38,703 nucleotides of DNA from a virus, in IMG/VR virus record IMGVR_UViG_3300030110_003257, positions 1 through 38,703 of that record. One strand, given 5' to 3'. Positions 30,056 to 38,647 of this stretch are shown here, in pieces. How positions within the stretch are numbered: the first letter of the stretch is position 1; each line of letters starts with the position of its first letter. A program made the translations under genes and the position numbers. The notes under the pieces were generated by a model. The model saw nothing but the letters and a program-made list of their open reading frames with translations. It was not told the DNA's origin and searched no databases.

Positions 30056-32470
30056 TTAGTTAGCCGGGGTTTGGCCTAGACGCTCAAACATGATAGCGCC
30101 ACCCCTAGCACCCGGACCTAATGGCCCAACAATGGTTTGTTGTACGTTGGCTGTTGGCACAATAACGGGGCGACCTTCTCTGTCCTCAATAGGGGTTCCA
30201 TTTTCAGTGCGTAATTCGGCCGCGTTGCCGTCGGGCGTTAATGTCCAACGTGCATTTTCCCGTATGGCTTGACGTGTTGTTTCATCATTAGCGCCAGGTG
30301 CTATGAGGTTTCCGTCAATTGCTTCTAAATTTGCATCATCTTGCAGCCATCTGTTTAACCCAAGTTGTAACATTGGGGCATTTGTAACGCTGCCTTTCGG
30401 AACAATCCCTTTTAATTTTGGCAAATTTAGAATTTGATAGTTATCAGTAACGACAAGTTTCATTGCACGGTCTACAGCGTCGCCAATATTGCCATCGCGG
30501 GAATAGGTACTGAATGCCAACATTTCTGCCGCTGCATACAGACTGTTAACCATTCCAATATTATTGGCCTCACCAATATCGCCTAACTCTGACAAACGCG
30601 ATGCAATATCTGTCCCTATTTCTTTTGTAACACCAGGCGATTCTTTATCGAGTCTTTTTTTCAACGCACCTATGCCGCCATCAATTTGTGCAATTGCAGC
30701 TATTTCTTGTTGCGCCAAATTATCAGATACAACAGCAAGCGCCCCAATTGCTTTGGGCAAACCTTCATTGGTCATTTCTTTGAGCATGTGGTTCCAATCG
30801 TCACCCATCGTTTGGGTCATAAGGAAAAACCTTCGCCCTACTTGTTCAGGATCACCCTGAATTGCGAAAGCTACTTGCTCTTTTACAAAACTTTTGGGAA
30901 ACCGGCGGCGCATATCAAGTCTAAAATCCATGTCGCCATAAGCAATATTGCGGGCACGTTCGTAATTGCCATATGCTATTGCCGTTACTTCTGGATCATT
31001 CGACGGGTCTAAAGATCTTATATATGTTTGGAACGCTTCAGATACAGTTTCGTTATTAGCAATTACATATTGAGCGGGGTCTTTCTGACGCGCTGTATCA
31101 TCTGCACTGAAAGCTTGTTGTACAATTTGTACTTGTTTTGCATTTTGTGCCGCAAGTATTTCTTCAGCTTGGTCGCCAAGAGGCGCATCACGGTCAGCAA
31201 TTAATTGATCTAAAATTGCTTTTTTTTCTGCGTTTGATGCCCCGCCAATGCGGTTATAGACAAGGTTAAAATCTTCCGCATCTTTTATGCGAAGTTTAAG
31301 TTCTTTTGCTTTAATTGGATCTTTGACATTTGCGTCAATGCTTTCGTCACTAAATTGGCCTACTCGCGCATCAGGTATGTTGCCGCCAGCTTGTAACGCT
31401 TTAATCCTTATCGCCGCTCCATTTATATATTCTTTCTCTTTTGCATCGGCCGCTGTTTTCTCTTTTCTTTCTAGTTGCGCCACCCGCGTTTGCGCTTGCA
31501 CAACAAATTTTGACCGTTGTGTGCTTTCTAAATTAGGCAAGTATTTTTTATTTTTTTCGTTTTTTATATATTGAGCAGGGTTGGCCTCAATCTGCATCTG
31601 CGCCATGGCGGTATCGACTTTGCGAAGAAACGCCAGCCGTATTTTTGTACCTTGTGTGCGCGTTATGGCGCCGAACTCCACGGCCTCTTTAATGGCAACA
31701 TCTAGCTTATCAAGCCGTTCTTTTGGCGCGCTATCTTCTTCATCAATGTCAACGGTCCTCAAACCGTCTGCTTCAGCCAATTCAATGCCAACAGTTAGGC
31801 GGTCGCCTTTAACCTTATCCATTTGTGCGCGAAATGTTTGCCGTAACTTTTCAGCTTTTTTCGGCCCGATCTGGCGGTTGAACTCCAGGCTATCAATACT
31901 TTCGATGCCCTTCTTTAACGATGCCACCCACACAGCGTCGGTGCCGTCTTTTGTAGACCCCCTAACAAGTGTGTCTAATACGGCAAGGTTGTGGGCTTGC
32001 AACTCCGCGTTGTCGCGAGTTACCTGTTCCTGGCGGATTTCAATCTGACCCTTGGCCGACAACATAGAGTAGTCTTTTTTAAACTTCTCAAGCCCATAAG
32101 GCGACAAACCTTCAGATGCCGTTTCATAAATCTGCGCCATCCGCGCGTTAACATCATCTGGATCAGCCGTTGGCGCCACGGCACCTGGGTTAAACTGACT
32201 GCTATTAGGATCGGACTCCCAAGACAAAATTTTGTTGGTATCAATGCTCTCTTTTAACTCATCCATCTTGAGCGTGGCATTGACGTAAGACTGCGTGACC
32301 ATCGCATCGGCCCGCGCCCGTAATTGGTTTTCCCCAATTTCAGAAACAACGCCACCAACCTGTTGCAGTCCTTGCCCCGCTTGATCATCAGTTAAGACGA
32401 CAGGCGCAGCAGGGACGCCCGTAGTTGTCGGGAGCGTGGCGCGTCGCTGAAGTGTAGGAATACGAGCCAT
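30056..32470 (-). CDS. Internal virion protein (gp15-like)
   Basis: An 804-residue helical protein that begins MARIPTLQRRATLPTTTGVP and continues as long amphipathic helices (ARADAMVTQSYVNATLKMDE, LKKGIESIDSLEFNRQIGPK). Length and position, right after the gp14-like gene, are those of T7 gp15, a component of the ejected internal core that contacts the periplasmic channel. No enzyme motif is visible. ATG 32470 has GGGG at good distance. Confidence 0.7.
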   Translation of the reverse strand: MARIPTLQRRATLPTTTGVPAAPVVLTDDQAGQGLQQVGGVVSEIGENQLRARADAMVTQSYVNATLKMDELKESIDTNKILSWESDPNSSQFNPGAVAPTADPDDVNARMAQIYETASEGLSPYGLEKFKKDYSMLSAKGQIEIRQEQVTRDNAELQAHNLAVLDTLVRGSTKDGTDAVWVASLKKGIESIDSLEFNRQIGPKKAEKLRQTFRAQMDKVKGDRLTVGIELAEADGLRTVDIDEEDSAPKERLDKLDVAIKEAVEFGAITRTQGTKIRLAFLRKVDTAMAQMQIEANPAQYIKNEKNKKYLPNLESTQRSKFVVQAQTRVAQLERKEKTAADAKEKEYINGAAIRIKALQAGGNIPDARVGQFSDESIDANVKDPIKAKELKLRIKDAEDFNLVYNRIGGASNAEKKAILDQLIADRDAPLGDQAEEILAAQNAKQVQIVQQAFSADDTARQKDPAQYVIANNETVSEAFQTYIRSLDPSNDPEVTAIAYGNYERARNIAYGDMDFRLDMRRRFPKSFVKEQVAFAIQGDPEQVGRRFFLMTQTMGDDWNHMLKEMTNEGLPKAIGALAVVSDNLAQQEIAAIAQIDGGIGALKKRLDKESPGVTKEIGTDIASRLSELGDIGEANNIGMVNSLYAAAEMLAFSTYSRDGNIGDAVDRAMKLVVTDNYQILNLPKLKGIVPKGSVTNAPMLQLGLNRWLQDDANLEAIDGNLIAPGANDETTRQAIRENARWTLTPDGNAAELRTENGTPIEDREGRPVIVPTANVQQTIVGPLGPGARGGAIMFERLGQTPAN

Positions 32471-32476
32471 ATAACT

Positions 32477-33142
32477 TTACCCCAATAAACTTGTGCCAGC
32501 GCCGTAGCGGTATTGCGTGTAGCCACCTTTGGCCAATTCTGTGCCGGCGCCTATAGCGCCGCTTGTGCCGGCCGTCTGTGCATTGAGGCGATAACGGGCA
32601 GCAGCGGCTTCTTGTCCAACAGCCTGTTGCAGATACGCTTCAGCCTGTGTCTCGCCCTTGTAGAGAATGGCAAGGCGCTCTAGTGACGCCTGGGTGTCTG
32701 TTTCTAAAGCAACAGCGTCAGGCGTTCCCTCGTCAATAACCACACCACTCTCGCCGCCATAGCCCACTCTCTGCGATGAAATCAATCGTCGCCGCTCAAG
32801 GTCAAATGTGTCGGCGTCAAACTCAGCGGCGCGGCGGGCCATCAGCGCATTGTTTTCAGAAATCTTTTTATTGTAGGCCATCATGCCGGCTTGGTATTCG
32901 TAATTAGCCTCTTGCACAGCGCCTTGGTAGGCAGCGCCGTAAGCGGATATGCCGGCCCCGGCCAGATTGGCTATAGTGCCAAAGCCAATGTTAGAAACGG
33001 CGCTGCTTATGCCGCTGAACAGCGTTCCAGCAGATAAGTTGAACGCACCACCCGCGCCCAGAAGTCCAGCGGTGGCGCCAGCCCCCACGCCGCCAAGTGC
33101 GCCCGCCGTTTGGGCAGCGCCGACCAATAACGGAATACACAT
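32477..33142 (-). CDS. Internal virion protein B (T7 gp14-like)
   Basis: A 221-residue protein beginning MCIPLLVGAAQTAGALGGVG, with a Met-Cys start like T7 gp14 and an Ala/Gly-rich membrane-prone N-terminus (about residues 5-70). After it come QANYEYQAGMMAYNKK-like helices and the segment RLISSQRVGYGGESGVVIDE followed by ETQAEAYLQQAVGQE, recurrent in gp14 relatives. T7 gp14 forms the outer-membrane pore during ejection. Its neighbours (nozzle gene upstream, gp15-like downstream) agree. Confidence 0.8.
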   Translation of the reverse strand: MCIPLLVGAAQTAGALGGVGAGATAGLLGAGGAFNLSAGTLFSGISSAVSNIGFGTIANLAGAGISAYGAAYQGAVQEANYEYQAGMMAYNKKISENNALMARRAAEFDADTFDLERRRLISSQRVGYGGESGVVIDEGTPDAVALETDTQASLERLAILYKGETQAEAYLQQAVGQEAAAARYRLNAQTAGTSGAIGAGTELAKGGYTQYRYGAGTSLLG

Positions 33143-33147
33143 GTTAT

Positions 33148-35913
33148 TTACCCATCGTGTGTTATGATGCGAGTGATAAGCGCGGTGATGTGGGCGGGCA
33201 AAGGTTCGTTATTTAGATAAACCGTTTGCCCCGCAGTATCCCAACCGCCACGAATATTGATGCGCTTGTCGCCGGTAAATAACGGCGGCGAACTGTCCAT
33301 TGGGTCAGACCCCGTGCGGAAAATGATTTCATCTGTTGTCGATATGTCTGGGCCGATCTTGCCGCCCAACGTATCAATGAGCCGCAAGGTGACTTCAAAG
33401 TCCCGCTTGGCTTTACCTTGAGAAGTCCCGTCATCGCCGCCAGCTTCCGGCCGCAACGTCTTCATTATGCATTCGTTTGCAAGTCCGATCTGCGCTTTCG
33501 TGACTGTCGGATCAATAGACGAAATCGCACCCGACGACACGTTGCGTTTAGTGTAGACCGAACCGTTGCCCAAGATAGACACAGCCTGACCCTCCAGGTG
33601 GTCAAGGCCAGTGATACTCGCAGCGGCAGTGCCCGAATATGAAAGCCCGCTGTCCACAAAAAATGCGTCAGCTTTTGTCTGGTTCTCTTCTGGGTCAAAT
33701 TGATCGGAAAGATATTCCACATAACGGCGGGTTGCTCCGTTTATTGTGCGCTGCACAATCATCCACACTTCTTCCTCACCGCTGGTTGACGATGGAATGA
33801 TGGCAAGGCTTTCAACAACAGCAATGGCTTGATCTGTTGTTGTCAGGCGCGTGGTGTCACTAGATGTCACGGTTAACGGCCTAGCGCCGGCTGACGTTGT
33901 TTCTTCGACAGTTACAACCGCTGCTGCCGGATTGGCTACGGTAAAATCTGCATGAGCATTGATGCGGGTGTAAATGTTGTCAGCGGTTACATTATTACTG
34001 GTGTTTGGTCGCCACCCTAAAGATGTATCTGACGGGTCAGAACTGCCCGCCGCTTCGGATGTAAACGTCACGGTTGACCCGTCCGACTTGGTAAACGTCA
34101 GCGTGGTTCCGGCGGCAATGTTTGCATAGTCGGACACGGTAATCGTACACGCGCCTGACACGCCGCCGATCTTATGCCGATGCCAAGCCACCACCTGTTG
34201 ATCGCGTAGATACGTCATGCCAACCAGTTGGCCATCAGCTTTGACGCCCCACACAACCGTGCTTGGCTCTTGCTGATATGCAATTTCTGTCAGCCCGCCT
34301 TTGCTGATCTGATTGGAAAGTATAGTCAAGTCGGGCGACTGATAGCTGTCGCTGTCAAAAGCGTACACAAACTCGCGCAGCTTTCGCTGCTGGCGCTGGA
34401 TAAAGATCACCACGTTATCGATACGGATGGGCCGGTGCGATGCCGATCCCCGTGTGCCCTCACGCACAACCCTGACGTTGGTTGGCGTCAGCGCGTCAGC
34501 CGTAGTTGAACCCGAAATAACAAACTCGCCGCCCACTGTGCCGATGGCCATGACCTTGCCTGGTGACAACCAACGGATAGCGTTCACCTGGTCTGTGGCC
34601 AACGTGTAGATGACAGGGTCATCGTCCAGCGTACCTGGCGTGTGGTTTTCGTAGTCTCCTGATTTACTGCCAAACAACGTCTGTGGTTGTTCACTGGTGC
34701 CGGCAAAAAACAATCTTTGTTCGTAGAACGCTACTGCTGCCGGAAACCCTGTCGTTTCAGAAAACGCCCCCAGGCGCCATTTAGTTTCAGCGGAAGTGCC
34801 GCCAAAAGTTTCGTTAACGGTAACCGTTACCTCTGTCGTACTGGTGCGACCCGTCACTTTAGCGTATCCCCATTGGATGCCGCCATCGCGCAAAAATTTC
34901 CAGGTGCAACTGTTGTCAACGATTTCGTCGCCTTCGCCTGATGGGCCACCCGATCCGGCAGACGTACCAGCTTTGATGCACTCGTAAACATTGCCGCTGT
35001 TACGCACTACGGCGCCGACGCTGTAACTTGTGCTTGCGGCCCAGGCTGCTGCTTGGTGACCAATCGATATTAACCGCCCAACGTCTGTCGTCTGAAATCC
35101 GTCGCCACCATTAATCCCCGTTACGGCACTTGCGGTAATCGTTCGCGAACTTCCTGTGGTATGGCTAGGTGTCAGCGTCGTATCAGTAATATTCTCATCT
35201 TGGTATGGGCCATCCTCAAAGTCGATTTCTTCAAGCGTCCAAGACGTATGACCCGTTCGCGATAACTTGCGTGGCGCATATGAATTGTGCGTCAGGTAAA
35301 GGATGTCAGCAGATTGGGCAAACTGAATGTCAAACAGGTCTGCCGTGGCATAGGTCGTTGTGACGGTGTAGACCCGCGCCGCGGTGCCGGCAGATGAATA
35401 CGCAGTGAACCCGGTAGAATTAATGTTTGTGTCATCAACGTCGGTCAGTTCAAACGTGTTTGTCGTCTTGTTTTTGATTTTATAATATTTGCCATTGAGT
35501 TCGGTCATGCCGACGACAGACGCGATATAGATTTCATCGCCGTTAGAGAAACCATGTGAGGTCGCCGTCACCACACACGGGTTGGCCTGTGTCGCCCCGC
35601 TAATGGTTTTGTTAGCCTCAAGTATAATGCCGTTGTCTTTGTAGAAACGGACATACAGATTGCCAAACTCAATGCAGTAAGCCTGGGTTGTGCTAAACTC
35701 AAACGGCACCAGCCGCGTCTTGGCCGACGATGTTTTGACTTCTTTTACAAAGCGTGTGCCTGGTCGCCGCGTAATGCCACCGTGAGGCTGCACAATAAAG
35801 TTCTCTAGGGTTTCGGCGCCATTTGCATACTTGGTAATGTCCACGCGGCCGAACAGGTCTTTGGCAAGTTCGCCCGCCGTCCAGTTGGTTTTGATCTGCG
35901 TGACGCGAGACAT
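33148..35913 (-). CDS. Tail tubular protein B (T7 gp12-like nozzle)
   Basis: A 921-residue beta-rich nozzle protein. The start MSRVTQIKTNWTAGELAKDL followed by LFGRVDITKYANGAETLENF is a strong gp12-family signature, as is IVQPHGGITRRPGTRFVKEV. A domain near residue 100 (CVVTATSHGFSNGDEIYIAS) and another near 280 (YSVGAVVRNSGNVYECIKAG) are probable inserted beta modules that lengthen the protein compared with T7 gp12 (about 790). It caps the tail tube and binds the fibres. Confidence 0.93.
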   Translation of the reverse strand: MSRVTQIKTNWTAGELAKDLFGRVDITKYANGAETLENFIVQPHGGITRRPGTRFVKEVKTSSAKTRLVPFEFSTTQAYCIEFGNLYVRFYKDNGIILEANKTISGATQANPCVVTATSHGFSNGDEIYIASVVGMTELNGKYYKIKNKTTNTFELTDVDDTNINSTGFTAYSSAGTAARVYTVTTTYATADLFDIQFAQSADILYLTHNSYAPRKLSRTGHTSWTLEEIDFEDGPYQDENITDTTLTPSHTTGSSRTITASAVTGINGGDGFQTTDVGRLISIGHQAAAWAASTSYSVGAVVRNSGNVYECIKAGTSAGSGGPSGEGDEIVDNSCTWKFLRDGGIQWGYAKVTGRTSTTEVTVTVNETFGGTSAETKWRLGAFSETTGFPAAVAFYEQRLFFAGTSEQPQTLFGSKSGDYENHTPGTLDDDPVIYTLATDQVNAIRWLSPGKVMAIGTVGGEFVISGSTTADALTPTNVRVVREGTRGSASHRPIRIDNVVIFIQRQQRKLREFVYAFDSDSYQSPDLTILSNQISKGGLTEIAYQQEPSTVVWGVKADGQLVGMTYLRDQQVVAWHRHKIGGVSGACTITVSDYANIAAGTTLTFTKSDGSTVTFTSEAAGSSDPSDTSLGWRPNTSNNVTADNIYTRINAHADFTVANPAAAVVTVEETTSAGARPLTVTSSDTTRLTTTDQAIAVVESLAIIPSSTSGEEEVWMIVQRTINGATRRYVEYLSDQFDPEENQTKADAFFVDSGLSYSGTAAASITGLDHLEGQAVSILGNGSVYTKRNVSSGAISSIDPTVTKAQIGLANECIMKTLRPEAGGDDGTSQGKAKRDFEVTLRLIDTLGGKIGPDISTTDEIIFRTGSDPMDSSPPLFTGDKRINIRGGWDTAGQTVYLNNEPLPAHITALITRIITHDG

Positions 35914-35914
35914 T

Positions 35915-36469
35915 TTAGGTTCTCACTGACAACCAAGAGTCTTCAGATGCAGATGTTGTTTCTTGCGCGTCAACCAACCGCGCTTCCTGTATGAGCGTTG
36001 AATAAGCGGCAGATGCCGATGCAACGACAGTTTGTGAGGACGTAATTTCATAGGCCACGTCAGATGCGAGGCGCATGGCGTAGGCTTCTGTAAACTTAGC
36101 ATCGTAAATCGATGTGTCCGTAATGTCGGCAATATAGAGGATGTTCAACGGCGCGGCGGCATCGCTGACAATGTTGCGACCTTCGACGGCCCATTCCTCT
36201 GTCGTATCTACTTCGATAATCCGCAAACAATTTGATGGCCACGGGAATAGGTTCGCGTATTCCCAGACCGGCGTGGTGGTGTCGGCCGCAAGGGAAACAC
36301 GGGTCATAGCAAAGTTCCATGGATGATCCCTTAAACAATACTGTCGGCTTTGCTCATGAATGCGATTGATGGCCCGCCCCTCAACCGTGTCATCCGTAAG
36401 AGCAGTAATCGCGTTGGCGCCCAAATAGGTCAGACCTTTGTTCGCAATGTCTACAATTGATCCGGCCAT
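35915..36469 (-). CDS. Tail tubular protein A (T7 gp11-like adaptor)
   Basis: A 184-residue head-tail adaptor that joins portal and nozzle. Recognisable are MAGSIVDIANKGLTYLGANA, the helix VEGRAINRIHEQSRQYCLRD, HPWNFAMTRVSLA (conserved H-P-W-x-F) and the SNCLRIIEVDTTEEW stretch. Length close to T7 gp11 (196). It is the first gene of the tail operon and has a very strong AGGAGG site six bases before ATG 36469; its stop and the gp12 ATG are one base apart. Confidence 0.93.
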   Translation of the reverse strand: MAGSIVDIANKGLTYLGANAITALTDDTVEGRAINRIHEQSRQYCLRDHPWNFAMTRVSLAADTTTPVWEYANLFPWPSNCLRIIEVDTTEEWAVEGRNIVSDAAAPLNILYIADITDTSIYDAKFTEAYAMRLASDVAYEITSSQTVVASASAAYSTLIQEARLVDAQETTSASEDSWLSVRT

Positions 36470-36587
36470 GCAAAACCTCCTAATTTCCGATTTTTGTCAA
36501 AACCGCCAAAACTCGAAAAAAACACTTTTTTCAAAAATGAAATGATAAGTAAGCGTTTTAATTCAGTGACTTAATTTTTCGACTCTC

Positions 36588-36609
36588 AAAAAACCCAGCG
36601 TTTCTAGGG
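36588..36609 (-). terminator. Possible leftward terminator, bulged stem plus T6
   Basis: On the minus strand CCC(T)AG-AAACG-CTGGG is followed by six T. The stem is only five pairs with one bulge, so termination is likely partial. It would insulate the tail operon from leftward transcription crossing the orphan gene. Confidence 0.4.
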
Positions 36610-36636
36610 CTTTCAGCCATTTTTGAAAAATGCGCG

Positions 36637-36645
36637 TGTTATAAT
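36637..36645 (+). promoter_or_regulatory. Extended -10 promoter for the orphan rightward gene
   Basis: TG (36637-36638), one base, TATAAT (36640-36645): a perfect extended -10 element. The -35 region is poor. A start near 36652 gives a leader of about 85 bases that begins with the hairpin GCGGG-AAAA-CCCGC (36657-36670) and includes the left inverted repeat. Confidence 0.65.
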
Positions 36646-36656
36646 AGGTCAACAAA

Positions 36657-36670
36657 GCGGGAAAACCCGC
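36657..36670 (+). promoter_or_regulatory. Leader hairpin GCGGG-AAAA-CCCGC
   Basis: A perfect five-pair stem with an AAAA loop, placed just after the predicted transcription start. A 5' stem-loop can protect an mRNA from decay. Read on the minus strand it is followed by TTTGTT, so a weak leftward terminator is also possible. Confidence 0.45.
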
Positions 36671-36683
36671 GCCGCTATTTTAC

Positions 36684-36713
36684 ATTGTGAATAGGTAATC
36701 GTGTTGCCGTGGC
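36684..36713. repeat. 30-base inverted repeat, left arm
   Basis: Pairs with 37151-37180: 26 of 30 bases match the reverse complement. The four differences are all transitions of the kind that still pair as G-U in plus-strand RNA. The arms enclose the complete orphan gene with its ribosome site. Confidence 0.8.
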
Positions 36714-36737
36714 TTTCGCCATGAAAGGAGAATTGCC

Positions 36738-37097
36738 ATGGCCAACTCAAAAGACTTCCTTTGCTACATCCCGATGATGACAGGCGGCTCATACGGTCGC
36801 AACGAGGATCGGAGTGCAGCGGCCTTTGAAGCCTTCCAAACATTCACATCTGATTGGGGCAGCATGTTTGATGTCTTTGATCAAGAAGTGAAAGGCTACA
36901 TTGCCGATATTACTGGGTTTGACAAAGTTCAATTCGGACCCGGCAAAGGCATATGGGCCGAAACTGAGGATGGCAGTGAACATCTTTTTGAGCTTGAGGA
37001 AATTTCTATCCGAATGCCCAAGCTATTAGAAAGAGAGCGCCCGTCATCTAATGGGTTTCGCCGTAGGCTAAAGAAAGTTGTTTTAGCCTCTAAGTAA
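36738..37097 (+). CDS. 119-residue orphan protein on the opposite strand of the late region (moron-like)
   Basis: Begins MANSKDFLCYIPMMTGGSYG, acidic in the middle (SMFDVFDQEVKGYIADITGF, EDGSEHLFELEEIS) and basic at the end (RRRLKKVVLASK). No family is recognised. It is the only rightward gene in a long leftward late region, has its own promoter (TATAAT 36640) and a strong AAAGGAG site, is bounded by 30-bp inverted repeats and has terminators on its far side for leftward transcription. These are features of a moron, a self-contained extra gene often expressed in lysogens, though they do not tell its function. Confidence 0.75.
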   Translation: MANSKDFLCYIPMMTGGSYGRNEDRSAAAFEAFQTFTSDWGSMFDVFDQEVKGYIADITGFDKVQFGPGKGIWAETEDGSEHLFELEEISIRMPKLLERERPSSNGFRRRLKKVVLASK

Positions 37098-37122
37098 AAA
37101 ACGCCTAGGGCTGGACCCCTAG
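37096..37122 (-). terminator. Leftward intrinsic terminator
   Basis: CTAGGG (37105-37110), a six-base loop, CCCTAG (37117-37122). On the minus strand the hairpin is followed by GCG and six T. It lies at the end of the orphan gene and stops leftward transcription coming from the coat operon side. Confidence 0.75.
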
Positions 37123-37150
37123 ACGCTTCTATCTAACTTCTCTTAACACC

Positions 37151-37180
37151 GCCACGGTAGCACGGTTACTTATTCACAAT
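37151..37180. repeat. 30-base inverted repeat, right arm
   Basis: Reverse complement partner of 36684-36713. It lies between the two leftward terminators at 37096 and 37186, outside any gene. Confidence 0.8.
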
Positions 37181-37185
37181 CAATT

Positions 37186-37214
37186 TAAAAGGAAAGGGGG
37201 GCGCGAAGCCCCCC
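37186..37214 (-). terminator. Strong leftward intrinsic terminator of the coat operon
   Basis: GGGGGGC (37196-37202), loop GCGAA, GCCCCCC (37208-37214), and on the minus strand the stem is followed by TTTCCTTTT. It begins just after the stop of the probable decoration gene and should end most coat-operon transcripts. Confidence 0.85.
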
Positions 37215-37220
37215 AATCCG

Positions 37221-37700
37221 TTAGTCAACGACGTAGTGGATGATGAAACTCATGTCACCGCCGGTTCCACCTTCCGCATGCATCGTTGCCGCGACATAGT
37301 AGAAACCGCCTGGATCAGTTGAATCACCAGCCAATTCATACATCTTTTGACCACAAGTGTTGATGTCTGCCGCTTCGTGGCGAACATCAGCCATTGCCCC
37401 CGCATCAGCAACGGCAGTAGCAAAGACATCTTCGTCCTTAACCACGCCAGCCGATGTGTAGATGCCTACGTTGAACGTGCAGCTTCCACCAAACGTATCA
37501 GACCCGATAAAAATATGCGGGACTGTTGCGTTGCTTGGAACGGGCGCCAACATAACGATGTCGTTATCGTTGGTGTCCCCAGCCGCAAGAGCCACAGTGC
37601 CTTGTGCAATTCGCACACGGCCACCAAGTTCGGCGACGTTGTTCATCGTAGGGGGAGTTGCCTCGTAATTGGCAATCAGATCAGTGTTTTTAGTTCCCAT
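37221..37700 (-). CDS. Probable head decoration/minor virion protein
   Basis: A 159-residue, Ala/Gly/Thr-rich beta protein: MGTKNTDLIANYEATPPTMN, ALAAGDTNDNDIVMLAPVPS and GGFYYVAATMHAEGGTGGDM. It lies 12 bases after the coat gene stop and ends at a strong terminator, the usual site of a capsid-stabilising protein. Similar proteins adjoin coat genes in many T7-like marine phages. No enzymatic motif is visible. GGAGGG precedes ATG 37700. Confidence 0.65.
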   Translation of the reverse strand: MGTKNTDLIANYEATPPTMNNVAELGGRVRIAQGTVALAAGDTNDNDIVMLAPVPSNATVPHIFIGSDTFGGSCTFNVGIYTSAGVVKDEDVFATAVADAGAMADVRHEAADINTCGQKMYELAGDSTDPGGFYYVAATMHAEGGTGGDMSFIIHYVVD

Positions 37701-37712
37701 TGATCATCCCTC

Positions 37713-38594
37713 CTATGTTGGATCGCATTCGATGTAGCCCACCAACTTTTCCTGCATGCGAGTTGCGCCAATTGCCATGCTGCAAAATACTTGCGTTGCA
37801 TGGTTCTTGTCGGCTCGTTCAGAAATTTTGATGGACGGTTCAGACCCAATAGCAAGTTTCATTCCCTTCTTTTGATAGAAGAGAACTTTATGATCGCTGT
37901 TGGAATCGGCGCCAATAAGTTCCGTTCGGATGAACTGGAAGCCCATGAAGGAATCCACTTCTCCGTTTACAAGACTTTTTACAGTGGCAAAATCGGAACT
38001 GGTAACTTCAGTTTGACCTAAAAGGTTCTGAAGTTGTTTGGCGTTGATGATCATATATCTATCATCATCATCCGCCTCATTGGCGTCGAGGATCTGCTTA
38101 GCAGCCCGCAACTTGCCGACGTTCAGACCCGTATCAGCAGCAGGGCTGATACCAACTTGAACATCAACAGTGTTGGAACTGTCATAGCTTGTTGAGGTGC
38201 CCCCAGCAACGCCCGTAAAGGCCGTGCCATCAGCAGCCGCAACAATTTGTTCATCCATCGCTCGACCCATGGCATAGGACGCGGCCTCTGCATATGGGCT
38301 TTGCGGATCGATCAACATTCGGACCCGATCCTCGTCATCGATAAGGTCTGCCCAATCGAAATCGATTAGGGAAACCCGACGCCTTGCGTGAGGGGTATCA
38401 ACCCTTGGTGTATCCGCATGGCGCGATGTACGTTGTTGAGCGGAGGTTGTCCCGATTTGCTCAAAGAAAGCATTTTTGCCCACGACGGTTTCTACTCCAA
38501 CCGACTCACGTAGACGAGAACCTTTCTGTTGAACTAAATGTTCGACATTGCCTCGATACTGCTCAACAAACGCAGTAGTAATTTGTACACTCAT
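37713..38594 (-). CDS. Major capsid protein, copy B (complete)
   Basis: A 293-residue coat protein that builds the head. Landmarks are RLRESVGVETVVGKNAFFEQ near the N-terminus, the loop VSLIDFDWADLIDDEDRVRM, MLIDPQSPYAEAASYAMGRA and MDEQIVAAADGTAFTGVAGG, then a conserved middle GLNVGKLRAAKQILDANEAD and the end MQEKLVGYIECDPT. It belongs to the P22-coat-like/Phage_capsid_2 type. ATG 38594 has AGGAG upstream. The first 262 residues match copy A at 1-788 with 17 differences, so it represents either the other allele or a second gene. Confidence 0.95.
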   Translation of the reverse strand: MSVQITTAFVEQYRGNVEHLVQQKGSRLRESVGVETVVGKNAFFEQIGTTSAQQRTSRHADTPRVDTPHARRRVSLIDFDWADLIDDEDRVRMLIDPQSPYAEAASYAMGRAMDEQIVAAADGTAFTGVAGGTSTSYDSSNTVDVQVGISPAADTGLNVGKLRAAKQILDANEADDDDRYMIINAKQLQNLLGQTEVTSSDFATVKSLVNGEVDSFMGFQFIRTELIGADSNSDHKVLFYQKKGMKLAIGSEPSIKISERADKNHATQVFCSMAIGATRMQEKLVGYIECDPT

Positions 38595-38647
38595 TGCACA
38601 AAGTCTCCTAACGTGTTGATATTAAAGGGTGAAGTGGTTGTCCCTAC

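Larger units (their letters stand above)
36470..36737. other. Control region between tail operon and the orphan rightward gene
   Basis: 268 bases without a gene, strongly A/T-rich near 36480-36580. It contains a leftward terminator-like hairpin (36588-36609), a rightward extended -10 promoter (36637-36645), a short leader hairpin (36657-36670) and the left inverted repeat (36684-36713). A clear leftward promoter for the tail operon was not found. Confidence 0.6.
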
